Positions 25,782-35,336 of a stretch of 64,000 bases of DNA are shown one piece after another. Below the pieces are notes generated by a model. It was given only the letters and a program-made list of their open reading frames with translations, had not been told where the DNA came from and did no database searches. Position 1 is the stretch's first letter; each line of letters opens with the position of its first letter. This stretch comes from Enterovibrio baiacu (GTDB lineage Bacteria; Pseudomonadota; Gammaproteobacteria; Enterobacterales; Vibrionaceae). A program made the translations under genes and the position numbers. The DNA lies in the NCBI RefSeq assembly GCF_004120195.1, contig NZ_SCHN01000006.1:248001-312000 (forward strand). The letters run 5' to 3'.

Positions 25782-27593
25782 TTGAACAACTATCTATTAC
25801 GTAGCTCGCCGTTTTTCTGCATTAAAGCGCTCGCGATGATGCTCGTCAGTGTGTGCTGTCTTTGCAGTTGTAAAGCGCAGGCTCGCATCGTTCAGCATTA
25901 CGATGTGGGTGTGCTAGCGCTGCGTGGTGACGCGCATGCCATCTCTTCTTGGCGGCCTACCCTTGACTGGCTTGAAAAAGAAATTCCGGGGGTGACGTTT
26001 GAGCTACACCCGTATGATTTCGATGAGCTCGATGAAGCATTTAAACATAATCAACTCGATTTCTTGCTGACCAGCCCCGGCCAAGCCACCAGGATTGCGC
26101 GCCAACATCAACTCAATTGGTTAGCGACTCAGGAAACGGCGTACAGCAAGAAAACCAGTCGGTCCATCGCGTCAGTGGTCGTCGTGAGAGAAAACTCCCA
26201 CTTCACATCGCTAAAAGACATTAAACAAGCGCGTGTGGCAGCGGTATCTGAAAAAGCGTTTGGTGGTTTCATCGCGCTTCGCTACGAGCTAGAAAAGCTC
26301 GACTATTTCAACGCCTCTTTCTACAAGAAAATCAAATTCACAGGGCCACCAACGGACCAACTGATTTACGACGTGCTCGACAACAATATTGATGTTGCTG
26401 TTGTCCCCGCGTGTACCTTAGAAAACATGGCCAAAGAAGGATTGGTGGACACCTCCAGCGTGCGCGTGTTGGATGTGCAGTATCCTGATGGCTCCGTGTG
26501 CGGCGTCAGCACCCCGCTCTATCCAAATTGGACCTTCACCAAAACCGATCGCGCCACCAATGAAATCGGCAAGAAAGTGGCCCAAGCCCTGCTTACGATG
26601 CCCGAAAATGCCCCTGCAGCAATAGCGGCAAACAACATTGGCTGGACGCTGCCAGAGAGCCCGGTGGATGTAGATAACGTCTTCAAGCACCTCGACATGC
26701 ACCCCTTGCAGCAAACATGGCAAGAGAGCTTTTACAAATGGCTCGACCGCAACGAATTCCTTGCCTTCTCGACCGTGCTGATTTTGATTTTGCTGAACGT
26801 TTATCACCTATGGGTCGAATACCATTTCAAACGCAGTAAGCAAGAACTCGAACGCACTCTTTTCGCGTTGAAAGAAAAAAATGCCGTTCTCGAACACGTA
26901 CAACGCACCATGATCGTCGGCGAGCTTGGTAGCAGTATTGCGCATGAAATCAACCAGCCACTCAGTTCAATCAAAAGCTACTCCGAAGGTGTTCAACGCC
27001 GCCTTGCACAAGGGATGGACCCGAAAGATCTCACGCCAATATTGGGCAAGATTCAGCAACAAGTTGGCGCGGCGAGCGACATCATTCAGCGTCTTCGAGG
27101 CTTGATAAAACGCACGCCCACCGAGCGGGTTGTGTGTCGTCCCGTCGATTTCATCAGCGATTCGATTCAGCTTGTGGAATACGATTTCCAAGCGCTAAAC
27201 ATTGGCCTGCAATTGAGCGTAGATGGCGAACCCTTCAAGGGGGAATTTGACGTCATCGGCATGCAGCAAGTCATGTTGAACCTGCTGAAAAATGCCAAGG
27301 AAGCGTGTATTGCGTCGATGGATGTGGAAGTCATCCCAATGGTGCAAGTGGAATTGCTGTACGGCACCAATGAAATTGTCATCAAAGTGGAAGACAACGG
27401 CATCGGCCTAGCAGCCAGCGAAGAAGAAGTGCAGCAGGCCTTCTACACCACTAAAAACGACGGCTTAGGCCTTGGTTTGCCGATTTGTCGCGACGTCATC
27501 GAGGCGCATCACGGTCAATTTATGATCCAACCAAACCGCCCGCGCGGCTGTCAGGTCACCATGGTCATTCCGGTCACAAGGAGTCAGGAATAA
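25782..27593 (+). CDS. TtrS-like sensor histidine kinase with periplasmic binding domain
   Basis: 603 residues from a TTG start, with a signal-like N-terminus; an ATG at 25836 is an alternative, and neither has a good ribosome site. Residues 35-300 form a periplasmic PhnD-type binding domain (DVGVLALRGDAHAISSWRPTLDWLE, DFLLTSPGQA). One membrane segment is at about 324-345. The kinase core has phospho-acceptor His388 in SSIAHEINQPL, the N box LLKNAKEA, and the G boxes VEDNGIG and GLGLGLPI. This layout matches TtrS (tetrathionate) and ThsS (thiosulfate) sensors. The downstream partner gene follows directly. It probably senses a sulfur compound and controls the divergent redox unit. Confidence 0.85.
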   Translation: MNNYLLRSSPFFCIKALAMMLVSVCCLCSCKAQARIVQHYDVGVLALRGDAHAISSWRPTLDWLEKEIPGVTFELHPYDFDELDEAFKHNQLDFLLTSPGQATRIARQHQLNWLATQETAYSKKTSRSIASVVVVRENSHFTSLKDIKQARVAAVSEKAFGGFIALRYELEKLDYFNASFYKKIKFTGPPTDQLIYDVLDNNIDVAVVPACTLENMAKEGLVDTSSVRVLDVQYPDGSVCGVSTPLYPNWTFTKTDRATNEIGKKVAQALLTMPENAPAAIAANNIGWTLPESPVDVDNVFKHLDMHPLQQTWQESFYKWLDRNEFLAFSTVLILILLNVYHLWVEYHFKRSKQELERTLFALKEKNAVLEHVQRTMIVGELGSSIAHEINQPLSSIKSYSEGVQRRLAQGMDPKDLTPILGKIQQQVGAASDIIQRLRGLIKRTPTERVVCRPVDFISDSIQLVEYDFQALNIGLQLSVDGEPFKGEFDVIGMQQVMLNLLKNAKEACIASMDVEVIPMVQVELLYGTNEIVIKVEDNGIGLAASEEEVQQAFYTTKNDGLGLGLPICRDVIEAHHGQFMIQPNRPRGCQVTMVIPVTRSQE

Positions 27594-28205
27594 ATGCACA
27601 CACAATTCGGCCCAGTTTATGTCGTTGATGACGAAGAACCCGTTCGCGACTCCCTTGTTTTCATGCTGGAAAGCTTCGATTTGCAACTGCAGGAATTTGA
27701 TTCGGGCAAAGCCTTTTTAGAGGGCGTTGATATTTCGCAACCCGGTTGCGTGATTTTAGATAGCCGCATGCCAGAAATGCGCGGGCAAGATGTGCACGCG
27801 TTTTTGATTGAAGCACGCAGCCCATTGGCAGTGATTTTCCTAACAGGGCATGGCGATGTGCCCATGGCGGTCGATGCGCTTAAAGATGGCGCGGTCGATT
27901 TCTTCCAAAAACCTGTCGATGGAGAGCCTTTGGTTCAAGCCATCGAGAAAGCCCTCGCCTACTCGTTTAAGCGGGCAGAAGATGTGTCCATTGAAAACCG
28001 ATACGACAACCTAACAGAGCGCGAAAAAGACGTGTTGAAGTTGGTGTTGAAAGGCCAAACCAACCAGCAAATGTCGACAGCACTGTGTGTCTCGCTCCGC
28101 ACGATTGAAGTACATCGCGGCAACATGATGAAGAAGTTTGAAGCCACCAATGTCGCAGATTTAGTGCTGCGACTCAGCACCTTGGTACAACAAAACAAGC
28201 TCTGA
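27594..28205 (+). CDS. TtrR-like LuxR/FixJ-family response regulator
   Basis: 203 residues. The receiver domain (1-120) has acidic residues at 12-13, the phospho-acceptor Asp56 in CVILDSRMP, the Thr in FLTGHGD and the Lys in FFQKPVDG. The C-terminal LuxR-type helix-turn-helix is LTEREKDVLKLVLKGQTNQQMSTALCVSLRTIEVHRGNMMKKF. Its ATG follows the sensor stop without a gap, with AGGA upstream, so the pair is co-translated. It is likely to activate the divergent rhodanese/flavoprotein unit by binding the palindrome in the shared promoter region. Confidence 0.9.
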   Translation: MHTQFGPVYVVDDEEPVRDSLVFMLESFDLQLQEFDSGKAFLEGVDISQPGCVILDSRMPEMRGQDVHAFLIEARSPLAVIFLTGHGDVPMAVDALKDGAVDFFQKPVDGEPLVQAIEKALAYSFKRAEDVSIENRYDNLTEREKDVLKLVLKGQTNQQMSTALCVSLRTIEVHRGNMMKKFEATNVADLVLRLSTLVQQNKL

Positions 28206-28251
28206 TCCCGGCGTTTGCTCTCGATGATTTTGTGTTTAAGGCGTATCGCAA

Positions 28252-29466
28252 TCACCCTTCCGATTTATCAAACAACCCATCCCCAGAGGTGAGCAGCATA
28301 TTCAGTAGATCATCATGACTGAGCGGCTCACCCGATAACACACTTGCAAGTACCACACTGCCAAACAGTTGTGGCGATAAGAGCACATCTGCTTTCACTT
28401 GCTTCACTTTGTTGAGGTTTTTCGCATCATTTACCGCAATCACGGTTTTGATGTCTACGGACAATTCTTTCACTGACAGCACAATAAAGGCATTCGTTGC
28501 ATCATCAGCCGTTAGCGCGAGCACGGCTTTGCATTGTTCTGCGCCGGCTTCTTTCAGCAAGGTGTCGTCTGTTGTGTCACCAGAGAGAATATCCAGCTTG
28601 CTACCAATGCGCTGTTCAATCGCCGGAAATTTCTCTTCATCCTCAGAGGTCAGCACCGTCACATCGAACCCACGCTTCTTCAACTGAGCAATGGTGCTGG
28701 TTGCCAGTACTGATGTGCCGCAAACAATAAAATGGTTCTTTCGATTCATGGGTTTTTGAACTCCTTTCACAAGCTTATTCAAACCACCACGGATCACAGG
28801 CCCAAACACCGTGGTCACAGAAGTGGCAAACACGGTAATACCCGCAATGATGACGGAAATGGTAAACAGACGAGCGGGCTCACTGTGAGGAACAATGTCG
28901 CCATAACCCACGGTGGTCATGGTGACCATGGCGAAGTAAAACGCCGTCATCAAATCATGGATGACAGGTTGAAAACCTGCACCGAAATACAGCGCCCCAT
29001 AAGTGGCATAAAACAACAACACAGCAAAACTGATAAAAGACGCAATTCCCCCTGCAGTAGCACTGGAGTGATTAAAATCCTTCCCCATCACCACCAAGAG
29101 CAAAATGGCGCCACCGCTCCAGTACAAATGCCGAGTCAATTGCGGAAAAAAATGCCACGTAAAGGTAAATACGATGGCCAACAAAATAATGCTAACAGCC
29201 CAAGCAATGCGGGCTCGGTAAAGCAAACCGATCGCATTGAACATGAGGAATATACCGAGTAGCAGCCACGGGCCATTCGCGGCATCGGCCCAATTGATAT
29301 TGGTGAAACTCTTGATGTTGAACAGTTCAACAAGGTTAATCGGCTGCCCCCATACGGAGCGCAGAATAAGTAGGCCATTAAAGAAAACAGCCGCAGCAAC
29401 CAGAAAGTGGCGGAGGTATCGCCAGCTTGACAAAAGGCGATTCAAAATTTGATGGCGTAATGTCAA
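28252..29466 (-). CDS. Kch-like potassium channel with RCK domain
   Basis: 404 residues. About six hydrophobic segments precede the pore, whose selectivity filter TVGYGD is at 185-190. From about 245 a Rossmann-type RCK/TrkA-N domain follows (NHFIVCGTSVLATSTIAQLKKRGFDVTVLTSED). Length and order match E. coli Kch (417 residues). The only upstream start is TTG at 29466, without a visible ribosome site; the true start may be slightly different. It is convergent with the response regulator gene, 46 bases apart. It is probably involved in membrane-potential or osmotic control. Confidence 0.9.
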   Translation of the reverse strand: MTLRHQILNRLLSSWRYLRHFLVAAAVFFNGLLILRSVWGQPINLVELFNIKSFTNINWADAANGPWLLLGIFLMFNAIGLLYRARIAWAVSIILLAIVFTFTWHFFPQLTRHLYWSGGAILLLVVMGKDFNHSSATAGGIASFISFAVLLFYATYGALYFGAGFQPVIHDLMTAFYFAMVTMTTVGYGDIVPHSEPARLFTISVIIAGITVFATSVTTVFGPVIRGGLNKLVKGVQKPMNRKNHFIVCGTSVLATSTIAQLKKRGFDVTVLTSEDEEKFPAIEQRIGSKLDILSGDTTDDTLLKEAGAEQCKAVLALTADDATNAFIVLSVKELSVDIKTVIAVNDAKNLNKVKQVKADVLLSPQLFGSVVLASVLSGEPLSHDDLLNMLLTSGDGLFDKSEG

Positions 29467-29964
29467 AGAAGGCGACTCATGAGAAAGGAATCTAGCGAGT
29501 ATAGCTAAGTCGTCATGCGCTTATTGCTCACAAAGCAAGACAGTAAAAGAAAGAGTTATCAGAATTTTTATGCAAAAATCACGAAAGAATACTGAATTTC
29601 GAGTAAGCAAAGCGTCTAAATTACGGTCACTAAAAAGGCCATATCAAATATATTTTCGCGGTTTCACCCCTCTCGCCATGACGAAAAAACAAACTCATGA
29701 CTTTTTTACACCCACATTTTCAGACAGTTAAGTATATGAACATTGTTTAATTCATTATTTGCTAATAAACAAATCAATACTTTTACCAGTCTAGATCATT
29801 AAAACATTTCGAGTAAAAGCACTAAATGCGTATGTATTCACTCACGCATGAATACATACATAGAAAATACCCCTTATAGTAACCACATCGCTATGAACAT
29901 TGTCCCTTAAGGGTCCTTACTAAGACCGATACTCAATATCTGAGATCATTACCAATTCAATGGA
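29467..29964. promoter_or_regulatory. AT-rich divergent region upstream of the RTX gene
   Basis: About 500 bases with no readable gene, strongly AT-rich. It holds the 30-base inverted repeat at 29830-29859 and otherwise only A/T tracts. Its size suggests elaborate control of the RTX protein. No core promoter could be called with confidence. Confidence 0.6.
29830..29859. promoter_or_regulatory. Perfect 11-base inverted repeat, candidate operator for the RTX gene
   Basis: GTATGTATTCA-CTCACGCA-TGAATACATAC, arms identical in complement with an 8-base spacer. It lies about 110 bases before the RTX start, in AT-rich DNA. It suits a dimeric activator or repressor. Confidence 0.6.
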
Positions 29965-29970
29965 TTGAAT

Positions 29971-32610
29971 ATGCCAATTATTAATGGAACATCAAACGTA
30001 GACCATCTCACTGGGTCAAACTCCAATGACACCCTTTATGGATTTGAGGGTGACGATACACTCTCAGGTAGCGATGGCGATGATGTCATTTATGGTGGAC
30101 AGACAGGCGTCAGAACTGAAACGATTCTTGCTGAACGAAATGAAAACAACAACTTTGATATCAGCAACCAAGATACCGTCGAAATCGATCTTAAGATGCT
30201 CAGTGAAGGTGCAGGGTTTTACAATAGCCTTGGCTACTACATCTTAGACGACAATGGACAGTTTATGAGTGCAGTTATTATTGATGATTCGTACAAGCAC
30301 CTTGCTAATCAACCTGCCTCAGAAAACGTAAATCAATGGAATGTTGAGATAGATACGCTCGGTGGTTCGCAATTAGGCTTTTTTATTGTTTTCGGCGGCT
30401 ACACATCCGGTTTCGTCGAAGGCGAGGTTGATATTACCCTTCGTGAAAACAACACAGCTCTCGTACAACAACCCCACCGCGTCGAAAAAGGCTGGGTACC
30501 CAATGACAGACCGTCCTTTTCAGACCCCTCGCTAAATGGCTGGGATTTCGAGGCTGAGCGAATTATTGACGGCGTCTCTCATTGGGAAGATTCAACCGCA
30601 GCATCTTCGCCTATCAGTCACGATTGGAACGACCTTATTATTGAAACCTCTGTTTCCTTTGAACAAGAAATTCCGATGACCGATAGCGATACCATCAATG
30701 GTGGGAATGGTAATGACACCATTTTTGGTGGCGACGACGCCGATATCATTAAAGGTGGTAGTGGCAACGATGAACTCCATGGTGATGCTGGCGCCGATAA
30801 TGTAAAAGGCGGCGATGGTGACGACGTATTGTCAGGCGAAGAAGGAAACGACAAGCTTTATGGACAAGCTGGGAATGACACCATAAATGGTGATGCTGGC
30901 GACGATGAACTGCATGGCTGGACAGGTACTGATACCTTGCAAGGTGGCGATGGCAATGATCTCTTGCTTGGTCAACAGGATGATGATTACCTCAATGGTG
31001 GCAATGGCAATGATCGCCTCTACGGAGGAACCGGCGTCGACGAGCTCGTTGGTGGTCACGGTGACGATCACCTCGACGGTGGTGAAGACGACGATAAGCT
31101 CTATGGTCAGTGGGGCAACGATACCTTGCTTGGTGTAGACGGTAATGATGAACTCCACGGCTGGTCGGGTAACGATACATTATACGGTGGCGAAGGCGAT
31201 GACCTTCTCCTTGGCCAACAAGACAACGATGAACTGTTCGGGGAAAATGGCAATGACCGTCTCTACGGTGGGTCTGGCAGTGATGAGCTAACGGGTGGTC
31301 ACGGTAACGATCACCTCGACGGTGGTGAAGACGACGATAAGCTCTATGGTCAGTGGGGCGACGATACCTTGCTTGGTGTGGACGGTAATGATGAACTCCA
31401 TGGCTGGTCGGGTAACGATACGCTATACGGCGGTGAGGGCGATGATCTACTCCTCGGTCAGCAAGACAACGATAAACTGTTCGGAGAAAATGGTAATGAC
31501 CGTCTCTACGGTGGGTCTGGCAGTGATGAACTAATGGGTGGTCACGGCAATGACCACCTCGACGGCGGAGAGGAAGACGACAAGCTCTATGGCCAAGCGG
31601 GTGATGACAACTTACTGGGAGTAGATGGCGATGACGAACTACGTGGCGGTGCAGGCAACGACACCTTGCTTGGTGGCAACGGAGCAGACCTTCTTTTTGG
31701 CGACAATGGCGATGACACCCTTGAAGGTGAACAAGGCAATGACCGACTCTTCGGCGGTGGCGGTAACGACACACTGCATGGCGGTCAAGGCAATGATGAC
31801 ATTCGTGGTGGAGAGGGTGATGACGCACTGTATGGAGAAGACGGTAACGACATTCTCCACGGTAAAGCAGGTAATGACCTCTTAGATGGCGCTGCAGGCA
31901 ACGATTTACTGTACGGAAGTTTTGGCAATAACACCTTATTGGGCGGCTCAGGTAGCGATATTTTGAGCTCGGGCCACGGCGACCAAAACCTTTTAGATGG
32001 TCAAACAGGCGCAGACATATACATTGGCGGCAATGGCACTGAAACACTGATCTTTGATCAAGATGATTTCATTGGCGCAACGCGCGAACTCGCAAATGGC
32101 CGTGTCATCAATGCCAATGTTTACAATGGCGCCTCAGGCTTTGACGTACTCGAAATATCAGGTGATGTAGAAGCTGACTTTATGGGCGATGCCTATCAAG
32201 ACATTTCTGGCGTGACGGGCAATGTCATTTCAGGTGTAGAAGCAATACTCGGCGATGAAGGCGACCAATCAGCGACCATTAACGAGAACGCTATTTATGC
32301 CCAGTCGGATGACATGAATCTTGGCAACTGGGATGGCTTTATTGCCTACTTCGGCGACGGTGACGACACATTGAATTTCAATGGTGACGATTGGACCTTT
32401 GATGCAGATGGTGAGATTAATGCGAACATCTCTCCTGAAATGATTCAACAACTTGCACTTACTGGCGAACAAGTTGACTCACTTCAAGCCTATGTATTCA
32501 CACATGATTACAACAGTAATGCGCACATCACTGTCTGGACAGATGCCGAGCATGTCACCGAGCACGGCATCGATGTCAACACACAGAAAGATTCATTCTT
32601 CGTGAACTAA
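29971..32610 (+). CDS. RTX-type calcium-binding repeat protein
   Basis: 879 residues from the ATG at 29971 with GGA upstream (TTG at 29965 is an alternative). No N-terminal signal peptide, as expected for type I secretion. A few GGxGxD nonapeptides occur at the N-terminus. Residues 55-220 form a non-repeat, jelly-roll-like segment. Residues 235-680 hold about 45 nonapeptides (GGxGND-x-L-x), each pair of which binds Ca2+ outside the cell. The C-terminal 200 residues are an acidic module ending in DSFFVN, probably with the secretion signal. No catalytic motif was found. No type I exporter is nearby, so the exporter must be elsewhere. It is likely an adhesin, biofilm matrix or S-layer-type protein. 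Confidence 0.88.
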   Translation: MPIINGTSNVDHLTGSNSNDTLYGFEGDDTLSGSDGDDVIYGGQTGVRTETILAERNENNNFDISNQDTVEIDLKMLSEGAGFYNSLGYYILDDNGQFMSAVIIDDSYKHLANQPASENVNQWNVEIDTLGGSQLGFFIVFGGYTSGFVEGEVDITLRENNTALVQQPHRVEKGWVPNDRPSFSDPSLNGWDFEAERIIDGVSHWEDSTAASSPISHDWNDLIIETSVSFEQEIPMTDSDTINGGNGNDTIFGGDDADIIKGGSGNDELHGDAGADNVKGGDGDDVLSGEEGNDKLYGQAGNDTINGDAGDDELHGWTGTDTLQGGDGNDLLLGQQDDDYLNGGNGNDRLYGGTGVDELVGGHGDDHLDGGEDDDKLYGQWGNDTLLGVDGNDELHGWSGNDTLYGGEGDDLLLGQQDNDELFGENGNDRLYGGSGSDELTGGHGNDHLDGGEDDDKLYGQWGDDTLLGVDGNDELHGWSGNDTLYGGEGDDLLLGQQDNDKLFGENGNDRLYGGSGSDELMGGHGNDHLDGGEEDDKLYGQAGDDNLLGVDGDDELRGGAGNDTLLGGNGADLLFGDNGDDTLEGEQGNDRLFGGGGNDTLHGGQGNDDIRGGEGDDALYGEDGNDILHGKAGNDLLDGAAGNDLLYGSFGNNTLLGGSGSDILSSGHGDQNLLDGQTGADIYIGGNGTETLIFDQDDFIGATRELANGRVINANVYNGASGFDVLEISGDVEADFMGDAYQDISGVTGNVISGVEAILGDEGDQSATINENAIYAQSDDMNLGNWDGFIAYFGDGDDTLNFNGDDWTFDADGEINANISPEMIQQLALTGEQVDSLQAYVFTHDYNSNAHITVWTDAEHVTEHGIDVNTQKDSFFVN
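30838..31809 (+). repeat. Tandem 243-bp repeats in the RTX gene
   Basis: A unit of 243 bases (81 residues, nine nonapeptides) recurs at 30838, 31081, 31324 and 31567. The units at 31081 and 31324 are nearly identical at the DNA level, including silent sites; the outer ones have diverged. This indicates recent internal duplication. Confidence 0.85.
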
Positions 32611-32648
32611 TATTCGTCAGTAAACACTTTGTAAAAACGCTCAAAGAG

Positions 32649-32681
32649 AAAAAGCAACAGGCTTGCACCTGTTGCTTTTTT
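32649..32681. terminator. Bidirectional terminator between the RTX and M24 genes
   Basis: Stem AAAAAGCAACAGG/CCTGTTGCTTTTT with a CTTGCA loop, followed by more T on the plus strand. A-tracts give a T-tract on the other strand, serving both convergent genes. Confidence 0.92.
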
Positions 32682-32776
32682 CTTTTCAGACCCCTGGTAA
32701 CGTGTTTTGACATGCTCGGCCCACACTGAACGTTTCGCGCGGCGAGCAAAAATCCCGTCGTTATCTGCGTAATGCT

Positions 32777-33955
32777 TCAAATAATCGGCATACTTTGCCA
32801 AGTTCTGTCATGCAAAAGCTCACAGCCCGTTTCGGTGATCACAATGTTGTCTTCATGCACCATCATTTTGTTGGGCGCAAACGCCATTCCTGGCTCCAGC
32901 GTCAGCACCATACCGGGTTTCAGTTCTACATTGCCATTCGGCACATGCGACGGCCACTCGGTGAGCTGCATACCCAGCCCATGCCCCATTCGGCCAACGT
33001 TGTTGCTCAGTGCGCCTCCCCTTTCGAGCTCTGTCCACATGGCTTGCCACACATCCCCCGTGGTGCGTCCCGGCGCTGCAATGTTTAGCCCTGCTTCTGT
33101 GGCGGCATAGACGGTGTCATATGCGCGGAGGGTCTCAGGATTTATCTCTCCAAAGCCAAAGTTCCGGTCAAAGTCGCAGAAATAGCCGTCAAAGTTAGCG
33201 CCCGTGTCGATGATCAATACATCACCGTCATTCAGTTCACGATCCGTCGGGCCCATGATGATGTTGTCATACCCATTCTGCCCCGACGCAGAGATCAAAT
33301 ACGGGCAACTGTCAGCCCCCAAACGCAGCATTTCTAGGTGCATGGCTTTACAGGCTTCACGTTCTGTCATGCCAACAGCAAGATGCCCACGAAGGAACTC
33401 AAAACCCGACGCAGCCACAACACTCGCAAAACGAATTTTCTCGATTTCAGCCAAAGACTTAACGCTGCGAATGTCTCGTATATAGGTGGACACATCGACA
33501 AGTTCATGGTGCATCAAAATCTGCTGCAACGCAGCGAAGTTCTGCGCAGGCATACGGAGATGGGTTTCAGGCCCTAACATGGCGCCCACGCGACGAAAGC
33601 GACTACTGACCTCGCCCAAGGTTGTCGCCAACAAAGAGACACCGTCATCTTCCGGCTTTGGCGAAGGCCAACTTCTCACATCATCAATCCACGTTTGATC
33701 GAAGCCCGACACGCCGATCTCTGGCACAACCGCAATCGGCTTCCCTTCTGCGGGCACCACCAAAAACCAGGGTCGCGTTGGGCTCTCCCAAAACTGGGAT
33801 TTGAAGCCACTAAAATAGCGAAACTCGGGTTCTGTGGTAAAGAACACGGCGTCGACTTGCTGTTCACGCATGTGTTTCTGCAATTGCAGTGTTCTATGTT
33901 CAAATTCAACCAATGCGAAGCCGCGCAGCGGCGCCACTAACGGCGTTGTTGGCAT
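32777..33955 (-). CDS. M24 family metallohydrolase (creatinase / Xaa-Pro peptidase / ectoine-hydrolase fold)
   Basis: 392 residues from the ATG at 33955, with AAGGA 7 bases upstream; an ATG at 33982 lacks a site. Residues 1-160 are the creatinase-type N-terminal domain, and 165-392 the pita-bread catalytic domain. Metal ligands are seen as Asp residues in IIDTGANFDGYFCDFDRNF, His in GRMGHGLGM, Glu in LTLEPGMAF and Glu in VHEDNIVIT. Family members cleave Xaa-Pro bonds, creatine or the ectoine ring (DoeA/EutD). The sequence is not an obvious DoeA match from memory, but it is last in a unit with a TeaA-like TRAP transporter and an M20 hydrolase, which makes a small amide-like nutrient likely. 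Confidence 0.8.
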   Translation of the reverse strand: MPTTPLVAPLRGFALVEFEHRTLQLQKHMREQQVDAVFFTTEPEFRYFSGFKSQFWESPTRPWFLVVPAEGKPIAVVPEIGVSGFDQTWIDDVRSWPSPKPEDDGVSLLATTLGEVSSRFRRVGAMLGPETHLRMPAQNFAALQQILMHHELVDVSTYIRDIRSVKSLAEIEKIRFASVVAASGFEFLRGHLAVGMTEREACKAMHLEMLRLGADSCPYLISASGQNGYDNIIMGPTDRELNDGDVLIIDTGANFDGYFCDFDRNFGFGEINPETLRAYDTVYAATEAGLNIAAPGRTTGDVWQAMWTELERGGALSNNVGRMGHGLGMQLTEWPSHVPNGNVELKPGMVLTLEPGMAFAPNKMMVHEDNIVITETGCELLHDRTWQSMPII

Positions 33956-33992
33956 GTCCCTATCCTTCTGTTGATACGTCATTAAGTTTGGT

Positions 33993-35336
33993 CTAACTGA
34001 ACAATATGTCTCTTGGCAACAACGCGATACTCGGGAAGAAAATCAACAATGCTGACATGAGTAAAAGAATGAAAAAGAACGGCAATGTCCCGCGAATCAC
34101 CTCCAAATATGGACGCTCAAAGATTGCGATTGCCGTGAAAATGTCACAACCAAACGGTGGCGTCGCCGAACCGATCGCCATTTGCAGAGTGATCAACACT
34201 CCTACAAGGATAGGATCCAGCCCCGCCGCATTGACGATCGGCATAAAGATAGGCGTCAGGATCAACAGCACGACCAGCGAATCGACAAACATACAGCCGA
34301 CGAAAAACGCCAATGCGATAACAAATAAAATGTACTCAGGCGACGCACTGCTTAAATCCAGCGGCGCGAGCAATTCTTGAGGGATTTGTTCGAACGAGAT
34401 GTACCAAGAAAACGCCTGTCCTACACCCACCAACACAAATACCACCGCAGTGATCAAACCTGTGCTCAGTGCCGCGTCGCAGATGTCTTTCACACCCAAG
34501 GTTCGATAGAAAACACATTCGACGATAATGGCGTAAAGCACCGCAAAAGATGCCGCTTCGGTGGGCGTCACGATACCCGAATAAATGCCACCGATGATGA
34601 GCGCCGGAAAGCCCAAAGGTAAAATGGCTTTTTTGATGGCAGCTATCTTTTCAGCCGTATTGGTTTCTTCCACCAAGCTGATGGAATCTGCATGCTTGGC
34701 GCTGTAGAGATAGCTATAAATCGCGAAGAAGCCCGTTAACACGATGCCCGGGCCTATGCCTGCAATGAACAGCTCACCCACACTGGCATTGGCTAACGTG
34801 CCATACAAAATCAAGCCAATGCTTGGCGGAATAAGAAACGCAATGTCACTGGCATTGATAATTAGCGCCATCACAAAGCTGTCTTTATACCCCGCTTGCA
34901 GCAGCTTAGGGCGCATGATCTGCCCCACAGACACCACGGTTGCTTGCGTGGAGCCAGAAACCGAACCAAACAAGGTGCAACTGATACACGTCGTGATCGG
35001 TAAACCGCCGCGCAGGTGCCCGACAAACGCTTGGATCAAACCTAATAGATTATGGGCGGTATGACCGCGTGTCATGATGTCTGCGGCCAAAATAAACATG
35101 GGCACCGCAATCAATGCATTAGGTGAAATGCCCGTGACCATTTGCTGAATCAGCACTTCAGGGTCAACTTGTGAGAAATGAATCAAGCCAATCAATGCAC
35201 CAACCGCAAGGGGCACAACCATGGGAAAGCTCAGAAAGAGCAGGACAATCATCACTGAAACCAGGGTAAACGTGATCACGTAAATATCGAGCTCACCCGA
35301 AATAATGTCACCAAAAAACTGCATTACATCGCTCAT
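33993..35336 (-). CDS. TRAP transporter large permease (DctM/TeaC family)
   Basis: 447 residues with about twelve membrane segments, the ion-coupled transport subunit. The family pattern MFILAADIMTRG, FGSVSGSTQATVVSVGQIMRPKLLQAGY and the GVGQAFSWYISFEQIP region are clear. Its ATG shares one base with the stop of the small subunit (TAATG). With the DctQ-like subunit it imports substrate delivered by the periplasmic DctP protein using the sodium gradient. It lies directly before the M24 hydrolase. Confidence 0.93.
   Translation of the reverse strand: MSDVMQFFGDIISGELDIYVITFTLVSVMIVLLFLSFPMVVPLAVGALIGLIHFSQVDPEVLIQQMVTGISPNALIAVPMFILAADIMTRGHTAHNLLGLIQAFVGHLRGGLPITTCISCTLFGSVSGSTQATVVSVGQIMRPKLLQAGYKDSFVMALIINASDIAFLIPPSIGLILYGTLANASVGELFIAGIGPGIVLTGFFAIYSYLYSAKHADSISLVEETNTAEKIAAIKKAILPLGFPALIIGGIYSGIVTPTEAASFAVLYAIIVECVFYRTLGVKDICDAALSTGLITAVVFVLVGVGQAFSWYISFEQIPQELLAPLDLSSASPEYILFVIALAFFVGCMFVDSLVVLLILTPIFMPIVNAAGLDPILVGVLITLQMAIGSATPPFGCDIFTAIAIFERPYLEVIRGTLPFFFILLLMSALLIFFPSIALLPRDILFS

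Noticed and set aside
30992-32047. 351-codon minus-strand open frame in the RTX gene
   Set aside because: Composition (His, Arg and Cys runs) reflects the antisense of GGxGxD repeats; the plus-strand frame has clear RTX structure.
32607-32801. 64-codon minus-strand frame downstream of the M24 gene
   Set aside because: Its first 40 residues look protein-like, but it overlaps the M24 gene end and runs through the bidirectional terminator; no ribosome site.
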